A stretch of 64,000 nucleotides of DNA from Kribbella steppae (lineage in GTDB: Bacteria > Actinomycetota > Actinomycetes > Propionibacteriales > Kribbellaceae), in NCBI RefSeq assembly GCF_004342025.1, contig NZ_SLWN01000002.1:372001-436000 (forward strand), in the 5' to 3' direction. Each line of letters starts with the position of its first letter. The first letter of the stretch is position 1. The notes under the pieces were generated by a model that was given only the letters and a program-made list of their open reading frames with translations, was not told the origin of the DNA and searched no databases. The position numbers and the translations under genes were made by a program. Below are positions 25,269 through 33,425 of this stretch, one piece after another.

Positions 25269-26375
25269 ATGACCGGGCGACGGTGGGACATGGGTGCGAC
25301 ACGCCGGATGGGACGCGTCTTCGCCCGGCGTTCCCCGGGGGTGCCGGAGCCGGTCGATCTGGTCGCCAGCGGCAAGCTGGACGGCGCTCTGGTCGACTGG
25401 GCGTTCTACCGCGCCGGCCGCCGCGACACCAAGGTCAACTCCTACACCGAGGCGCTCACCCGGGCCCGGCGCGGGCAGGGGTTCGTCTGGATCGGCCTGT
25501 TCCAGCCGAACCAGCGGCAACTCGACATCATCGGCGAGGAGTTCGGCCTGCACCCGCTGGCTCTCGAGGACGCCACCGAGGCGCACCAGCGCCCCAAGCT
25601 CGAGCGGTACGACGACACGTTGTTCTCCGTACTGAAGACGGTCACGTACGTGCCGCACGGGGATCTGACCGCCACCAGTGAGGTGGTGGCGACGGGTGAG
25701 GTGATGGTGTTCTGCGGGCCTGGGTTCGTCGTCACTGTCCGGCATGGTGAGCACAGCGAGCTGGCCGGTCTGCGGCAGCGGCTCGAGCAGGAGCCGGAGC
25801 ACCTGGCCGCCGGTCCGGGTGTCGTACTGCACGCCATCGCGGACCATGTGGTCGACCGGTACCTCGAGGTCGCGGACGCCGTACAGGCCGATATCGACCT
25901 GATCGAGAGCGAGATGTTCAACCCGCGTGGCTGGCGGAAGATCGACCGGGTCTACCAGCTCAAGCGCGAGGTGCTGGAGCTGAAGCGGGCAGTGGCACCG
26001 CTGACCGGGCCGATGCGGGCGCTGTCGACGTTGCGGCACCCGTTGATCAGCGACGAGACCAGGAACTACTTCCGCGACGTCGACGACCACCTGCTGCGAG
26101 TGAAGGAGCAGGTGATCTCGTTCGACGAGTTGCTCAGCTCGATCCTGCAGGCCGGGCTGGCCCAGGTGCAGGTGTCCGAGAACGAGGACATGCGGCGGAT
26201 CTCGTCGTGGGTGGCGATCCTGGCGGTGCCGACGATGATCGCCGGGATCTACGGGATGAACTTCGACTACATGCCGGAACTGCGGATGAAGTACGCGTAC
26301 TTCGTCGTTCTCGGCGTGATGGCCACCGCGTGCACCGTGCTTTACCGGTTGTTCAAGCGCAACCACTGGCTCTGA
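25269..26375 (+). CDS. corA: CorA-family magnesium/divalent cation transporter
   Basis: A 368-residue CorA protein: a large cytoplasmic N-terminal domain, a long stalk helix (residues about 200-300), then two C-terminal membrane helices. The signature YGMNFDYMPEL follows the first helix, and the protein ends with a basic KRNHWL tail. The start is uncertain among ATG 25269, 25290 and 25308. It sits beside MgtE-like and DUF1003 genes 8 kb downstream, matching the mycobacterial order Rv1231c-Rv1239c. Confidence 0.9.
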   Translation: MTGRRWDMGATRRMGRVFARRSPGVPEPVDLVASGKLDGALVDWAFYRAGRRDTKVNSYTEALTRARRGQGFVWIGLFQPNQRQLDIIGEEFGLHPLALEDATEAHQRPKLERYDDTLFSVLKTVTYVPHGDLTATSEVVATGEVMVFCGPGFVVTVRHGEHSELAGLRQRLEQEPEHLAAGPGVVLHAIADHVVDRYLEVADAVQADIDLIESEMFNPRGWRKIDRVYQLKREVLELKRAVAPLTGPMRALSTLRHPLISDETRNYFRDVDDHLLRVKEQVISFDELLSSILQAGLAQVQVSENEDMRRISSWVAILAVPTMIAGIYGMNFDYMPELRMKYAYFVVLGVMATACTVLYRLFKRNHWL

Positions 26376-26429
26376 GCCGCCCGCTGGCAACCTTCTGCCA
26401 TGGCCGCCACTACCGAGCTTTTCGATGGT

Positions 26430-26452
26430 TCAAACGGTTGTGGATCGTTTGA
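26430..26452. promoter_or_regulatory. Dyad upstream of the ArsR-like gene
   Basis: TCAAACG (26430-26436) and CGTTTGA (26446-26452) form a perfect 7-base inverted repeat with a 9-base spacer in the 187-base region between corA and the ArsR-like regulator gene. It is a plausible autoregulatory operator; nothing else distinctive is seen in this spacer. Confidence 0.4.
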
Positions 26453-26562
26453 GCGGCTTGATTGAATTCGCCCATCGCGGTCGGTCAGCAACCAACCACA
26501 TTCTGCGACCGACAGCAGCGCGGGAATGTCGTGACGAACGGGCATCACCAGGGAGGACCGCC

Positions 26563-27588
26563 GTGCTACGCATCCACTTCACGCCGCGGGACCTCGCCCG
26601 CGTCACGGTCGCCGCCACCCCCGCTCCGCTGTGGGAGGTGCTGCTCAGCCTGCACATGCTGCAACAGTCCGACGGCCGGCTGGTCTTCGAGGACTGGCGC
26701 CGGCATGTGCGGGCCAAGGTCGCGCCGGACCAGATGCGGCTGCTGCTGGAGCTGACCCCGCCCAAGGGCTACTCCCCTGACTTCCTCACCCCGGCCGAGG
26801 CCGGACCGGACTTCGAGACCACGCTGGAGATGACACTGGCGACACCACGCCAGGAGATCCGCCACCAGCTGGAGCTGTTGAGCAAGTACCGCCCGATGTC
26901 GCCGTGGACGCGGGAGCTGGCGCAGGGCGAGCGGGCATCGCTGCACAAGCTGGGCCGGGCGATCCGGACCTACCACGCCGCGGCGATCGCGCCGTACTGG
27001 AAGTCGATCGGGACGCATGTGTCGGCCGACCATGCGCATCGCGGCGAGGCACTGGCGCGGCACGGGGTGGACCGGCTGCTGTCGACGCTGCACCCGCGAG
27101 TGCGATGGGTCGCGCCGGTGCTGCAGGTGCTGGACATGCACGACCGCGATCTCTACCTGGACGGGCGCGGCATCCAGCTGCAGCCGTCGGCGTTCTGCTG
27201 GCAGGTGCCGACCAAACTGCGCGACCCGGAGCTGAAGCCGATCCTGGTCTATCCGATCCAGCACGCGCCCGGCATCCTGCGGCAGCAGTCGATGGACGCG
27301 CTCCCGTCGAGCGAGCCGCTGAGCTCTCTGCTCGGCTCCACCCGTGCGGCCGCGCTGGAAGCCGCTGTCGCGGGTTGTACGACGACTGAGCTGGCCAAGC
27401 GCTGCAAGATCTCACCGGCCGCGGCCAGCCATCAGGCGACGGTACTGCGGCAGGCCGGGCTGATCACCACGCGCCGGGCCGGTGCGTCCGTCCGCCACGA
27501 GGTCACCCAGCTCGGTATCTGGCTCCTGTCCGGCCACGGCTCCGGCAGCCTCCGCCAGCCCCAACCACAGCCCCGTATGACGGCCTAG
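26563..27588 (+). CDS. ArsR-like winged-helix regulator (DUF5937 type)
   Basis: A 341-residue regulator. The N-terminal 240 residues (LRIHFTPRDLARVTV at the start) are of the DUF5937 type found in actinobacterial ArsR-like proteins. A C-terminal winged helix at about 265-325 carries TTELAKRCKISPAAASHQA and a wing TRRAGASVRHEV. The GTG at 26563 is preceded by GGGAGG; an upstream ATG at 26425 would include the dyad region. The signal and targets are unknown. Confidence 0.82.
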   Translation: MLRIHFTPRDLARVTVAATPAPLWEVLLSLHMLQQSDGRLVFEDWRRHVRAKVAPDQMRLLLELTPPKGYSPDFLTPAEAGPDFETTLEMTLATPRQEIRHQLELLSKYRPMSPWTRELAQGERASLHKLGRAIRTYHAAAIAPYWKSIGTHVSADHAHRGEALARHGVDRLLSTLHPRVRWVAPVLQVLDMHDRDLYLDGRGIQLQPSAFCWQVPTKLRDPELKPILVYPIQHAPGILRQQSMDALPSSEPLSSLLGSTRAAALEAAVAGCTTTELAKRCKISPAAASHQATVLRQAGLITTRRAGASVRHEVTQLGIWLLSGHGSGSLRQPQPQPRMTA

Positions 27589-27655
27589 ACCCTGCCCCGC
27601 CGCGTGCTTGGGCCGACCGGCACCGCCCCGCCCGTCGACCCAGCACGCCGGCTGG

Positions 27656-28846
27656 TCAGAGCTTGTAGTCCTCGAGCAGGCGGCGGCCGATGATCATCCG
27701 CTGGATGTCCGCCGTCCCCTCGCCGATCAGCAGCATCGGCGCCTCCCGGTAGAGCCGCTCGATCTCGTACTCCTTGGAGAATCCGTACCCTCCATGGATC
27801 CGGAACGAGTCCTCCACGACCTGGTGGCAGTACTCGCTGGCCAGGTATTTCGCCACCCCGGCCTCGAAGTCGTTGCGGGAGCCGGCGTCCTTCTTCCGCG
27901 CCGCCTTCACCATCAGCTCGTGCGCGGCCTCCACCTTGACCGCCATGTCGGCCAGCCGGAACAGCACCGCCTGGTGTTCGGCGATCTTCTTGCCGAACGT
28001 CTCCCGCTGCTGTGCGTACGAGATCCCCAGCTCGAACGCGCGCCGCGCCACCCCGCACCCGCGGGCAGCCACGTTCACCCGGCCGACCTCGACACCGTCC
28101 ATCATCTGGTAGAAGCCCTTACCCGGTACGCCGCCCAGGATCTGGCCGGCGTCGATCCGGTAGCCGTCGAAGACCAGCTCGGTCGTGTCGACGCCCTTGT
28201 AGCCCATCTTCTCGATCTTGCCCGGCACGGTGAGGCCCTTGTCCACCTCACCGAACCCCGGCTCCTTCTCGACCAGGAAGGTGGTCATGTTCTTGTAGAC
28301 CGAGTCCGCGCCCTCGTCGGTCTTCACCAGTACGGCGACCAGATTGCTCGAGCCACCGTTGGTCAGCCACATCTTCTGACCGTTGATCGTGTACGCATCG
28401 CCGTCACGCACAGCCTTGGTCTTGATCGCAGCCACGTCCGAACCACAGCCGGGCTCGGACATCGAGAACGCACCGCGCACCTCACCGGTCGCCATCCGCG
28501 GCAGGTACTTCTGCTTCTGCTCGTCGGTGCCGTGCTGCAGCAGCATGTACGCGACGATGAAGTGGGTGTTGATGATGCCGGACACGCTCATCCAGCCGCG
28601 GGCGATCTCCTCGACGCACAGCGCGTAGGTGAGCAGCGACTCGCCCAGGCCGCCGTACTCCTCCGGGATCATCAGGCCGAACAGGCCGAGCTCCTTGAGG
28701 CCCTCGACGATCTCGGTCGGGTACTCGTCGCGATGCTCCAGCTCGGTGGCGACCGGGAGGATCTCCGACTCGACGAACGCGCGGACCGTCTTCAGGATCT
28801 CTTCCTGGATATCGGTCAGCCCGTCGGTCTGCTGCAACCTGCTCAT
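27656..28846 (-). CDS. Acyl-CoA dehydrogenase (methylsuccinyl-CoA dehydrogenase-like)
   Basis: A 396-residue flavoenzyme. FAD-binding features are GAFSMSEPGCGSDV near 125 and MWLTNGG; the C-terminal catalytic base is the Glu in LLIGEGTADIQ. The sequence resembles the acyl-CoA dehydrogenase I recall in the Streptomyces ethylmalonyl-CoA cluster, where it oxidises methylsuccinyl-CoA. The CoA-ester lyase and MaoC genes flank it within a few kb on the same strand. A direct repeat lies 70-90 bases upstream. The substrate assignment is inference. Confidence 0.8.
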   Translation of the reverse strand: MSRLQQTDGLTDIQEEILKTVRAFVESEILPVATELEHRDEYPTEIVEGLKELGLFGLMIPEEYGGLGESLLTYALCVEEIARGWMSVSGIINTHFIVAYMLLQHGTDEQKQKYLPRMATGEVRGAFSMSEPGCGSDVAAIKTKAVRDGDAYTINGQKMWLTNGGSSNLVAVLVKTDEGADSVYKNMTTFLVEKEPGFGEVDKGLTVPGKIEKMGYKGVDTTELVFDGYRIDAGQILGGVPGKGFYQMMDGVEVGRVNVAARGCGVARRAFELGISYAQQRETFGKKIAEHQAVLFRLADMAVKVEAAHELMVKAARKKDAGSRNDFEAGVAKYLASEYCHQVVEDSFRIHGGYGFSKEYEIERLYREAPMLLIGEGTADIQRMIIGRRLLEDYKL

Positions 28847-28914
28847 CGTCGGCTCCTTGGGTGTCGGTACGCCTTACCCGCGAGTATCGCGGTTCTCAGC
28901 ATCCCGGCACGAGG

Positions 28915-28934
28915 GTGACACCCGCTGTGACACC
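28915..28934. promoter_or_regulatory. Direct repeat upstream of the acyl-CoA dehydrogenase
   Basis: GTGACACC occurs twice (28915-28922 and 28927-28934) with a 12-base period. The arrangement is like tandem sites for response regulators or other head-to-tail binding proteins. It is 69 to 88 bases before the dehydrogenase ATG. No local regulator gene is obvious. Confidence 0.35.
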
Positions 28935-28984
28935 GACCACCTGACGGAGGTCGCGTGCCTCACTCCGGTACGACGGACAGCCTG

Positions 28985-30445
28985 CTAGTCACCCTGGTTG
29001 CGCTCACCGTCGCCGTCCGGCCGCGGCAGGACCTGCCCCACGGCGGCGAAGAGTGCCGAGATCTGCGGAGTGCTCTGCCAGCGATGGTTCCGCTGGGCCT
29101 CGGCCAGGCGCTGACGCGCCTCGTAGAAGTGCTTGGACGCGGACTCGATGTTGCCGTTGTCCAGCGCTTCCGCGGCCTGGTCCAGGTCGCGGGCCGCCTC
29201 GCGCGGGGCCTTGCTCCGGCTCCCCTGCTCGGTCTGCCGCACCTGCGCGGCCAGCGTCCGCAACGACTGCACCAGCGCCGCCTGCGGGTTCGGCGTCTCC
29301 TTCGGAGTCGGCTTGGGCGACGGCGTCTTGGACGGAGTCTTCGAAGGCGTCGGCTTCGGCGTGGTCTTGGGCGCGGCAGACGCCTTGGCCACCGGCGCCG
29401 ACGGCGTCCCACCGGCGGCAGCAGGCGGATCGGTCGTCACACTCTCCCGCAACATCAGACCGCCGATCACAGCGGCCAGCACGACTGCCATGGGCACGAG
29501 CACCTTGGCGAACGGGAAGCCCTTCCGCGGAGCCCGGTGCGTGCCGGTAGCTGCCGGCTCCTCTTCCCAATTCCCAACTCCGAGCGCTTCGGCCGGGGCG
29601 TCGTCCTGCTCAGCTGACGGCAGAAACGGCAGCACCTGCGTGTTCGGGGCTGCGGCCAGCAGCGCGGTGACCTCGGCAGCCGAGGTCGGGCGGTCCTCCG
29701 GGTCCTTGGCCAGGAGTTGCAGGACCAGGTTGGCGAGCGCCGGCTCCACATCCGTCCGATGGATGGGCTCCGGGGTCGCGTCGAGGTGCTGACGCATCAC
29801 CGACTCCACGTTCGGTCCGGTGAAGGGCGGCGTACCGCTGAGGAGTTCGTACAGGACGCAGCCGAAGGAGTACCAGTCGCTGGCCGGGGTTGCCGACTGG
29901 CCGCGGACCTGCTCCGGTGAGACGTACGACGCCGTACCCAGGAGGACTCCGACGCCGGTGGTCTCCGTGCCGGCGCCCTTCGCGATACCGAAGTCGGTGA
30001 TCTTGAGGGTGCCATCCGGTGCCAGCAGGAGGTTGGCGGGCTTCACGTCCCGGTGAACGATGCCGGCCGCGTGCGCCGCGTCGAGAGCACGCGCTCCCTG
30101 AGTGGCGATGTCGGCGACCAGCTTCCCGCTCGGCAGGCCCGAACTGCGCATCAGCTGCGCCAGGTCAGGGCCGGACACGAGTTCCATCACCAGGAACACG
30201 TGCTCGTCCTCAGTACCCACGTCGTACGTCGCGACGACGTTCGGGTGCATCAGCCGCGCGGCCGCCTGCGCCTCGGCGCGGAACCGCACGACCGCGTCCA
30301 TCGGGTCGCCCTCGAGCCGCCGGAGCAGCTTCACCGCGACCTGCCGGGCCAGCACGGTGTCCTCGGCCTGCCACACCTCACCCGCGCCGCCTCTGCCCAG
30401 CAGAGTCAGCAGCCGGTAACGCCCTGCCAGTACCTCGCCGTTCAC
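28985..30445 (-). CDS. Membrane-anchored Ser/Thr protein kinase (PknB-like)
   Basis: A 486-residue kinase. The kinase domain covers about residues 9-265: glycine loop GRGGAGEVW, VAVKLL lysine, HRDVKPAN catalytic loop, DFG and the SPEQ region. One membrane helix (VLVPMAVVLAAVIGGLML) follows a linker. An extracellular Pro/Thr/Lys repeat tract and a helical domain (AALVQSLRTLAAQVRQ) complete it; there are no PASTA repeats. The GTG at 30445 is favoured by GGAAGG seven bases ahead; an ATG at 30475 is the alternative. It is divergent from the secreted cyclophilin. Confidence 0.9.
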   Translation of the reverse strand: MNGEVLAGRYRLLTLLGRGGAGEVWQAEDTVLARQVAVKLLRRLEGDPMDAVVRFRAEAQAAARLMHPNVVATYDVGTEDEHVFLVMELVSGPDLAQLMRSSGLPSGKLVADIATQGARALDAAHAAGIVHRDVKPANLLLAPDGTLKITDFGIAKGAGTETTGVGVLLGTASYVSPEQVRGQSATPASDWYSFGCVLYELLSGTPPFTGPNVESVMRQHLDATPEPIHRTDVEPALANLVLQLLAKDPEDRPTSAAEVTALLAAAPNTQVLPFLPSAEQDDAPAEALGVGNWEEEPAATGTHRAPRKGFPFAKVLVPMAVVLAAVIGGLMLRESVTTDPPAAAGGTPSAPVAKASAAPKTTPKPTPSKTPSKTPSPKPTPKETPNPQAALVQSLRTLAAQVRQTEQGSRSKAPREAARDLDQAAEALDNGNIESASKHFYEARQRLAEAQRNHRWQSTPQISALFAAVGQVLPRPDGDGERNQGD

Positions 30446-30553
30446 AACCACACCTTCCGCAGCGGACCGCAACACCTTAGGCGGCCCGGGCGACGAGATC
30501 GAGTCCGCACCTGAAACCTCTGCGGAGAGCGATGAAAGTACTACGGTGAGCTT

Positions 30554-31222
30554 ATGAAGCGATCAATCACCGCCCTGATCGCGGCCGCCTTGGTCGCCGC
30601 GACGCTGACCACCACGACAGCCACCGCCACGGCCGCGCCTGTTCCGGCCGGTCACCCGAAGCCGGTGGTGAAGTGCGAGTTCACCCCGACGCCGGAGAAT
30701 CCCGCCGCCAAGCCGGTCCGGATCCCATCGCCGGTCGCCCGCGCGAAGGGCACGGTCGACGTGTACTTCGTGACCAACTACGGACCCTTCGTGGTCCGGA
30801 TGGACCGCACCAACGCACCCTGCGGGGTGCACAACTTCGTCCACCTGGTGAAGAGCCGGTTCTACGACTCCACCCAGTGCTTCCGGCTGACCAACTCGGC
30901 CCGGCTCGGAGTGCTGCAGTGCGGTGACATCTACCGGCAGGAGGAAGGTGGCCCGGGGTACAAGTTCCCCGACGAGGTCACCGGCCAGGAGACCTACCCG
31001 CGCGGGACCGTTGCCTACGGCAACCAGGGACCGGGGACCAACGGCAGTGAGTTCTTCGTCGTGCACTCGTTCGCGAACATCGCGCCGAACTACACCGTGC
31101 TGGGCCAGGTCATCTTCGGCATGTCCACCTTCGACCGGATGGTCGCCGCCGGTATCGCCGACCCCGACCAGGACGGCCCGCCGGTCAAGCCCATCCGCAT
31201 CTTCAAGGTCTGGACCCGCTGA
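30554..31222 (+). CDS. Secreted peptidyl-prolyl cis-trans isomerase (cyclophilin)
   Basis: A 222-residue protein. The signal peptide covers about residues 1-28 (cleavage near TATAA/PVPAG). A cyclophilin domain follows: VRMDRTNAPCGVHNFVHLV, FYDSTQCFRLT, GTVAYGNQGPGTNGSEFFV and APNYTVLGQV. The usual PPIase landmarks FRLT and GSEFF are intact. It helps exported proteins fold. It is divergent from the kinase gene, which may share its promoter region. Confidence 0.88.
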   Translation: MKRSITALIAAALVAATLTTTTATATAAPVPAGHPKPVVKCEFTPTPENPAAKPVRIPSPVARAKGTVDVYFVTNYGPFVVRMDRTNAPCGVHNFVHLVKSRFYDSTQCFRLTNSARLGVLQCGDIYRQEEGGPGYKFPDEVTGQETYPRGTVAYGNQGPGTNGSEFFVVHSFANIAPNYTVLGQVIFGMSTFDRMVAAGIADPDQDGPPVKPIRIFKVWTR

Positions 31223-31269
31223 GCCCTCGGGGGAGGGTAATTCGGCGTTCATCGGGCTAGCTTGAGGTT

Positions 31270-31890
31270 GTGGGTACACGTGGACGGCCCCGGCATCCCG
31301 ACGTACTGACACCAGCCGAGTGGCGGGTCGTGGACATGGTGCGGCACGGGATGTCGAACCGGGAGATCGCGCGGCGGCGTGGGATCAGCACCGATGCGGT
31401 GAAGTTCCACGTCGCGAACGCGGTGCTGAAGCTCGGCCTGGACCGCCGGGCCGAGCTTCGGACCTGGCGCGGCGTACCCGTGGACAGTGCCCTGCGAGGA
31501 CAAGGAGAGCCGGCCATGGCAATGCAGCTAGGTGTGATCGGGCAGATCGCCCGGCCGGTCGGTGACATCCAGACCGCGGTCGACTTCTACGGCAAGGTGC
31601 TCGGGTTGCCGCATCTGTACACGTTCGGGGATCTCGCGTTCTTCGACTGTGGCGGGACCCGGCTGTTCCTCAGTGCGAACGACGGGCCGGTGGGCGAGCC
31701 CTCGGTGCTGTACTTCCAGGTGGACGACATCCAGGTCGCGTACGACGAACTGCGCGGGCGGGGCGTGGAGTTCGAGAACGCGCCGCACCTGATCCACAAG
31801 CACGACAACGGGGTCGAGGAATGGATGGCGTTCTTCCCCGACCCCGATGGTCACCTGCTCGCGATCATGGCGCAGGTGGCGCCGGCCTAG
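31270..31890 (+). CDS. LuxR-type HTH fused to a VOC/glyoxalase domain
   Basis: A 206-residue fusion. Residues 12-68 are a GerE/LuxR HTH (LTPAEWRVVDMVRHGMSNREIA). Residues 90-205 are a VOC fold with two beta-alpha-beta modules (GDIQTAVDFYGKVLGLPHL; VDDIQVAYDELRGRG; MAFFPDPDGHLL). The N-terminal GTG is at 31270. A second start, ATG 31516 (residue 83), has an ideal site (AAGGAGAG) exactly in the linker. So a stand-alone VOC protein may also be made. The VOC part could be the sensor of a transcription factor, or an enzyme fused to one. Confidence 0.8.
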   Translation: MGTRGRPRHPDVLTPAEWRVVDMVRHGMSNREIARRRGISTDAVKFHVANAVLKLGLDRRAELRTWRGVPVDSALRGQGEPAMAMQLGVIGQIARPVGDIQTAVDFYGKVLGLPHLYTFGDLAFFDCGGTRLFLSANDGPVGEPSVLYFQVDDIQVAYDELRGRGVEFENAPHLIHKHDNGVEEWMAFFPDPDGHLLAIMAQVAPA

Positions 31891-31915
31891 GGTGCGTCTG
31901 AGAGACGTGCCCTAG
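31887..31915. terminator. Bidirectional hairpin at convergent stops
   Basis: CTAGGGTGCGTCT (31887-31899) and AGACGTGCCCTAG (31903-31915) pair at 11 of 13 positions with a 3-base loop. The hairpin covers the end of the LuxR-VOC gene and the stop of the convergent CoA-ester lyase gene, so it can serve both. Confidence 0.6.
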
Positions 31916-32871
31916 TCCTCGGGCTGCCAGATATCGGTGCGGGTCATGCCCGCGGCGCGGCCCTTGGCGGAGATGACGAGCGCCATCTTGCGGGAGGCCT
32001 CGTCGATCATCTCGTCCCCGAGCATCACCGCGCCGCGGGCACCGCCGGCCGCCGAGGTGTAGTGGTCGTAGGCGTCGAGGATGTTCTCGGCGTGGTCGTA
32101 GTCGTCCTGGCGAGGCGAGTACACCTCGTTCGCGGCGGCGATCTGGTCCGGGTGCAGCACCCACTTGCCGTCGAAGCCGAGCGCGGCCGACCGGCCGGCC
32201 ACCCGGCGGAACCCGTCGACGTCCTTGATCTGCAGGTACGGCCCGTCGATCGCTTGCTTCCCGTGCGCACGCGCGGCCATCAGGATCTGCATCAAGATGT
32301 AGTGGTAGGCATCACCGACGTCGTACCCGGGCGGCTGCTCGCCGACCACCAGCGACTTCATGTTGATCGACGCCATGAAATCGGCCGGGCCGAAGATGAT
32401 CGTCTCGACGCGCGGTGACGCCTGTGCGATCGCGTTCACGTTGGTCAGGCCTAGCGCGTTCTCAATCTGCGCCTCGATGCCGATCCGGCCCGGTTCCAGG
32501 CCGTGCACCTTCTCCAACTGGGTGAGCAGCAGGTCGAGCGCGACCACCTGCTCGGCGGTCTGCACCTTCGGCAGCATGATGCAGTCCAGGTTCGCGCCGG
32601 CGCCGGAGACCACCTCGATCACGTCGGCGTAGGTCCACTCGGTGGTCCAGTCGTTCACCCGGACCACCCGGAGCTTGGTGCCCCAGCCGCCTTCGTTGAG
32701 TGCGGCGACGATGTTCTTGCGCGCGTCCACCTTGGCGATCGGCGCGACCGAGTCCTCCAGGTCGAGGAACACCTGGTCGGCGTCCAGCCCCTTCGCCTTG
32801 GCCAGGAACCGCGGGTTCGACCCCGGAGTCGCCAGACAAGACCGCCTGCTGCGCAAGACCTGTTCCGCCAT
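31912..32871 (-). CDS. CoA-ester lyase (HpcH/HpaI, malyl/methylmalyl-CoA lyase-like)
   Basis: A 319-residue Mg2+-dependent C-C lyase of the citrate-lyase beta type. Landmarks: RRSCLATPGSNPRFLAKA, VFLDLEDSVAP, metal ligand Glu in GIEAQIENALGL, and GPADFMASI. The sequence resembles the ethylmalonyl-CoA pathway lyase I recall from Streptomyces, which splits methylmalyl-CoA into glyoxylate and propionyl-CoA. The ATG at 32871 follows GAGGAGAGGG. Its relatives, the dehydrogenase and hydratase, are nearby on the same strand. The substrate is inferred. Confidence 0.8.
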   Translation of the reverse strand: MAEQVLRSRRSCLATPGSNPRFLAKAKGLDADQVFLDLEDSVAPIAKVDARKNIVAALNEGGWGTKLRVVRVNDWTTEWTYADVIEVVSGAGANLDCIMLPKVQTAEQVVALDLLLTQLEKVHGLEPGRIGIEAQIENALGLTNVNAIAQASPRVETIIFGPADFMASINMKSLVVGEQPPGYDVGDAYHYILMQILMAARAHGKQAIDGPYLQIKDVDGFRRVAGRSAALGFDGKWVLHPDQIAAANEVYSPRQDDYDHAENILDAYDHYTSAAGGARGAVMLGDEMIDEASRKMALVISAKGRAAGMTRTDIWQPED

Positions 32872-32975
32872 CACCGTTCCCTCTCCTCGGGTTACCCGCC
32901 GGTCACCGGCAGCGTACGGCGAAACCGCCGACGCTCCGGTGACCCGGCTCACTTCCCCTCAGAGTGTGTCCCGAT

Positions 32976-33151
32976 TCACCGTGCGGTGAGGCCGCAGGCG
33001 CGGTTGATGGTTTGTGATGGTGTTGCCGGCAGCGTCCACACCCTCGGTGCGGAGGGTGACCGCACCGGTCGTGTGCTGCAGGCGAGGGTGCTTGAGTACG
33101 GCGGTGTACTCGCTGCGACCGGACTTCTTCGTCTTGACCGGCTGCCAGGTC
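32976..33151 (-). pseudogene. Decayed 3' fragment of an S8-like secreted peptidase
   Basis: On the minus strand the frame reads TWQPVKTKKSGRSEYTAVLK, then HPRLQHTTGAVTLRTEGVDA, then AGNTIT. It resembles the C-terminal beta-sandwich of actinobacterial subtilisin-like proteases. A one- or two-base shift at about 33010-33016 then gives TINRACGLTAR and a stop at 32976-32978, which is how such proteins end. No start codon, signal peptide or catalytic domain is present. It is therefore a truncated and frameshifted relic. Confidence 0.5.
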
Positions 33152-33412
33152 ATGCAGGTGCAGCAGGCCGCACGGACCGAACTGCGACGACTGGTCAAGG
33201 CAGCGTACGGCCCTCCCCCACTGCATCGTGCGGACTGCAGGACCGTGTACGAGCGCGCAGTACTTGATGCTTCCGGCAACGAGGCTGCTCGCGTGCTCCC
33301 GTCGGTGCCGATCCACAAGATCGCCGCCCTGATGCAGGAGCTGGGTGCACGCACTCGCTTCCAGGCTGGCGCGCAGGCAGCCATTCGGGACCTCGGCAAC
33401 GGCTCGATGTGA
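33152..33412 (+). pseudogene. Remnant of a LuxR-type HTH regulator
   Basis: The last 50 residues read ASGNEAARVLPSVPIHKIAA, then LMQELGARTRFQAGAQAAIR. This matches the C-terminal HTH of small LuxR-type regulators (A-R-R-L-G-V-S then a recognition helix, then LGARTRFQAG), but several residues of the turn and recognition helix are missing. The upstream 35 residues have no recognisable domain. It is probably a decayed gene; a short functional protein starting at 33152 cannot be excluded. With the S8 fragment it fills the 554-base gap between the flanking intact genes. Confidence 0.45.
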
Positions 33413-33425
33413 CAGTCTTGGACCT

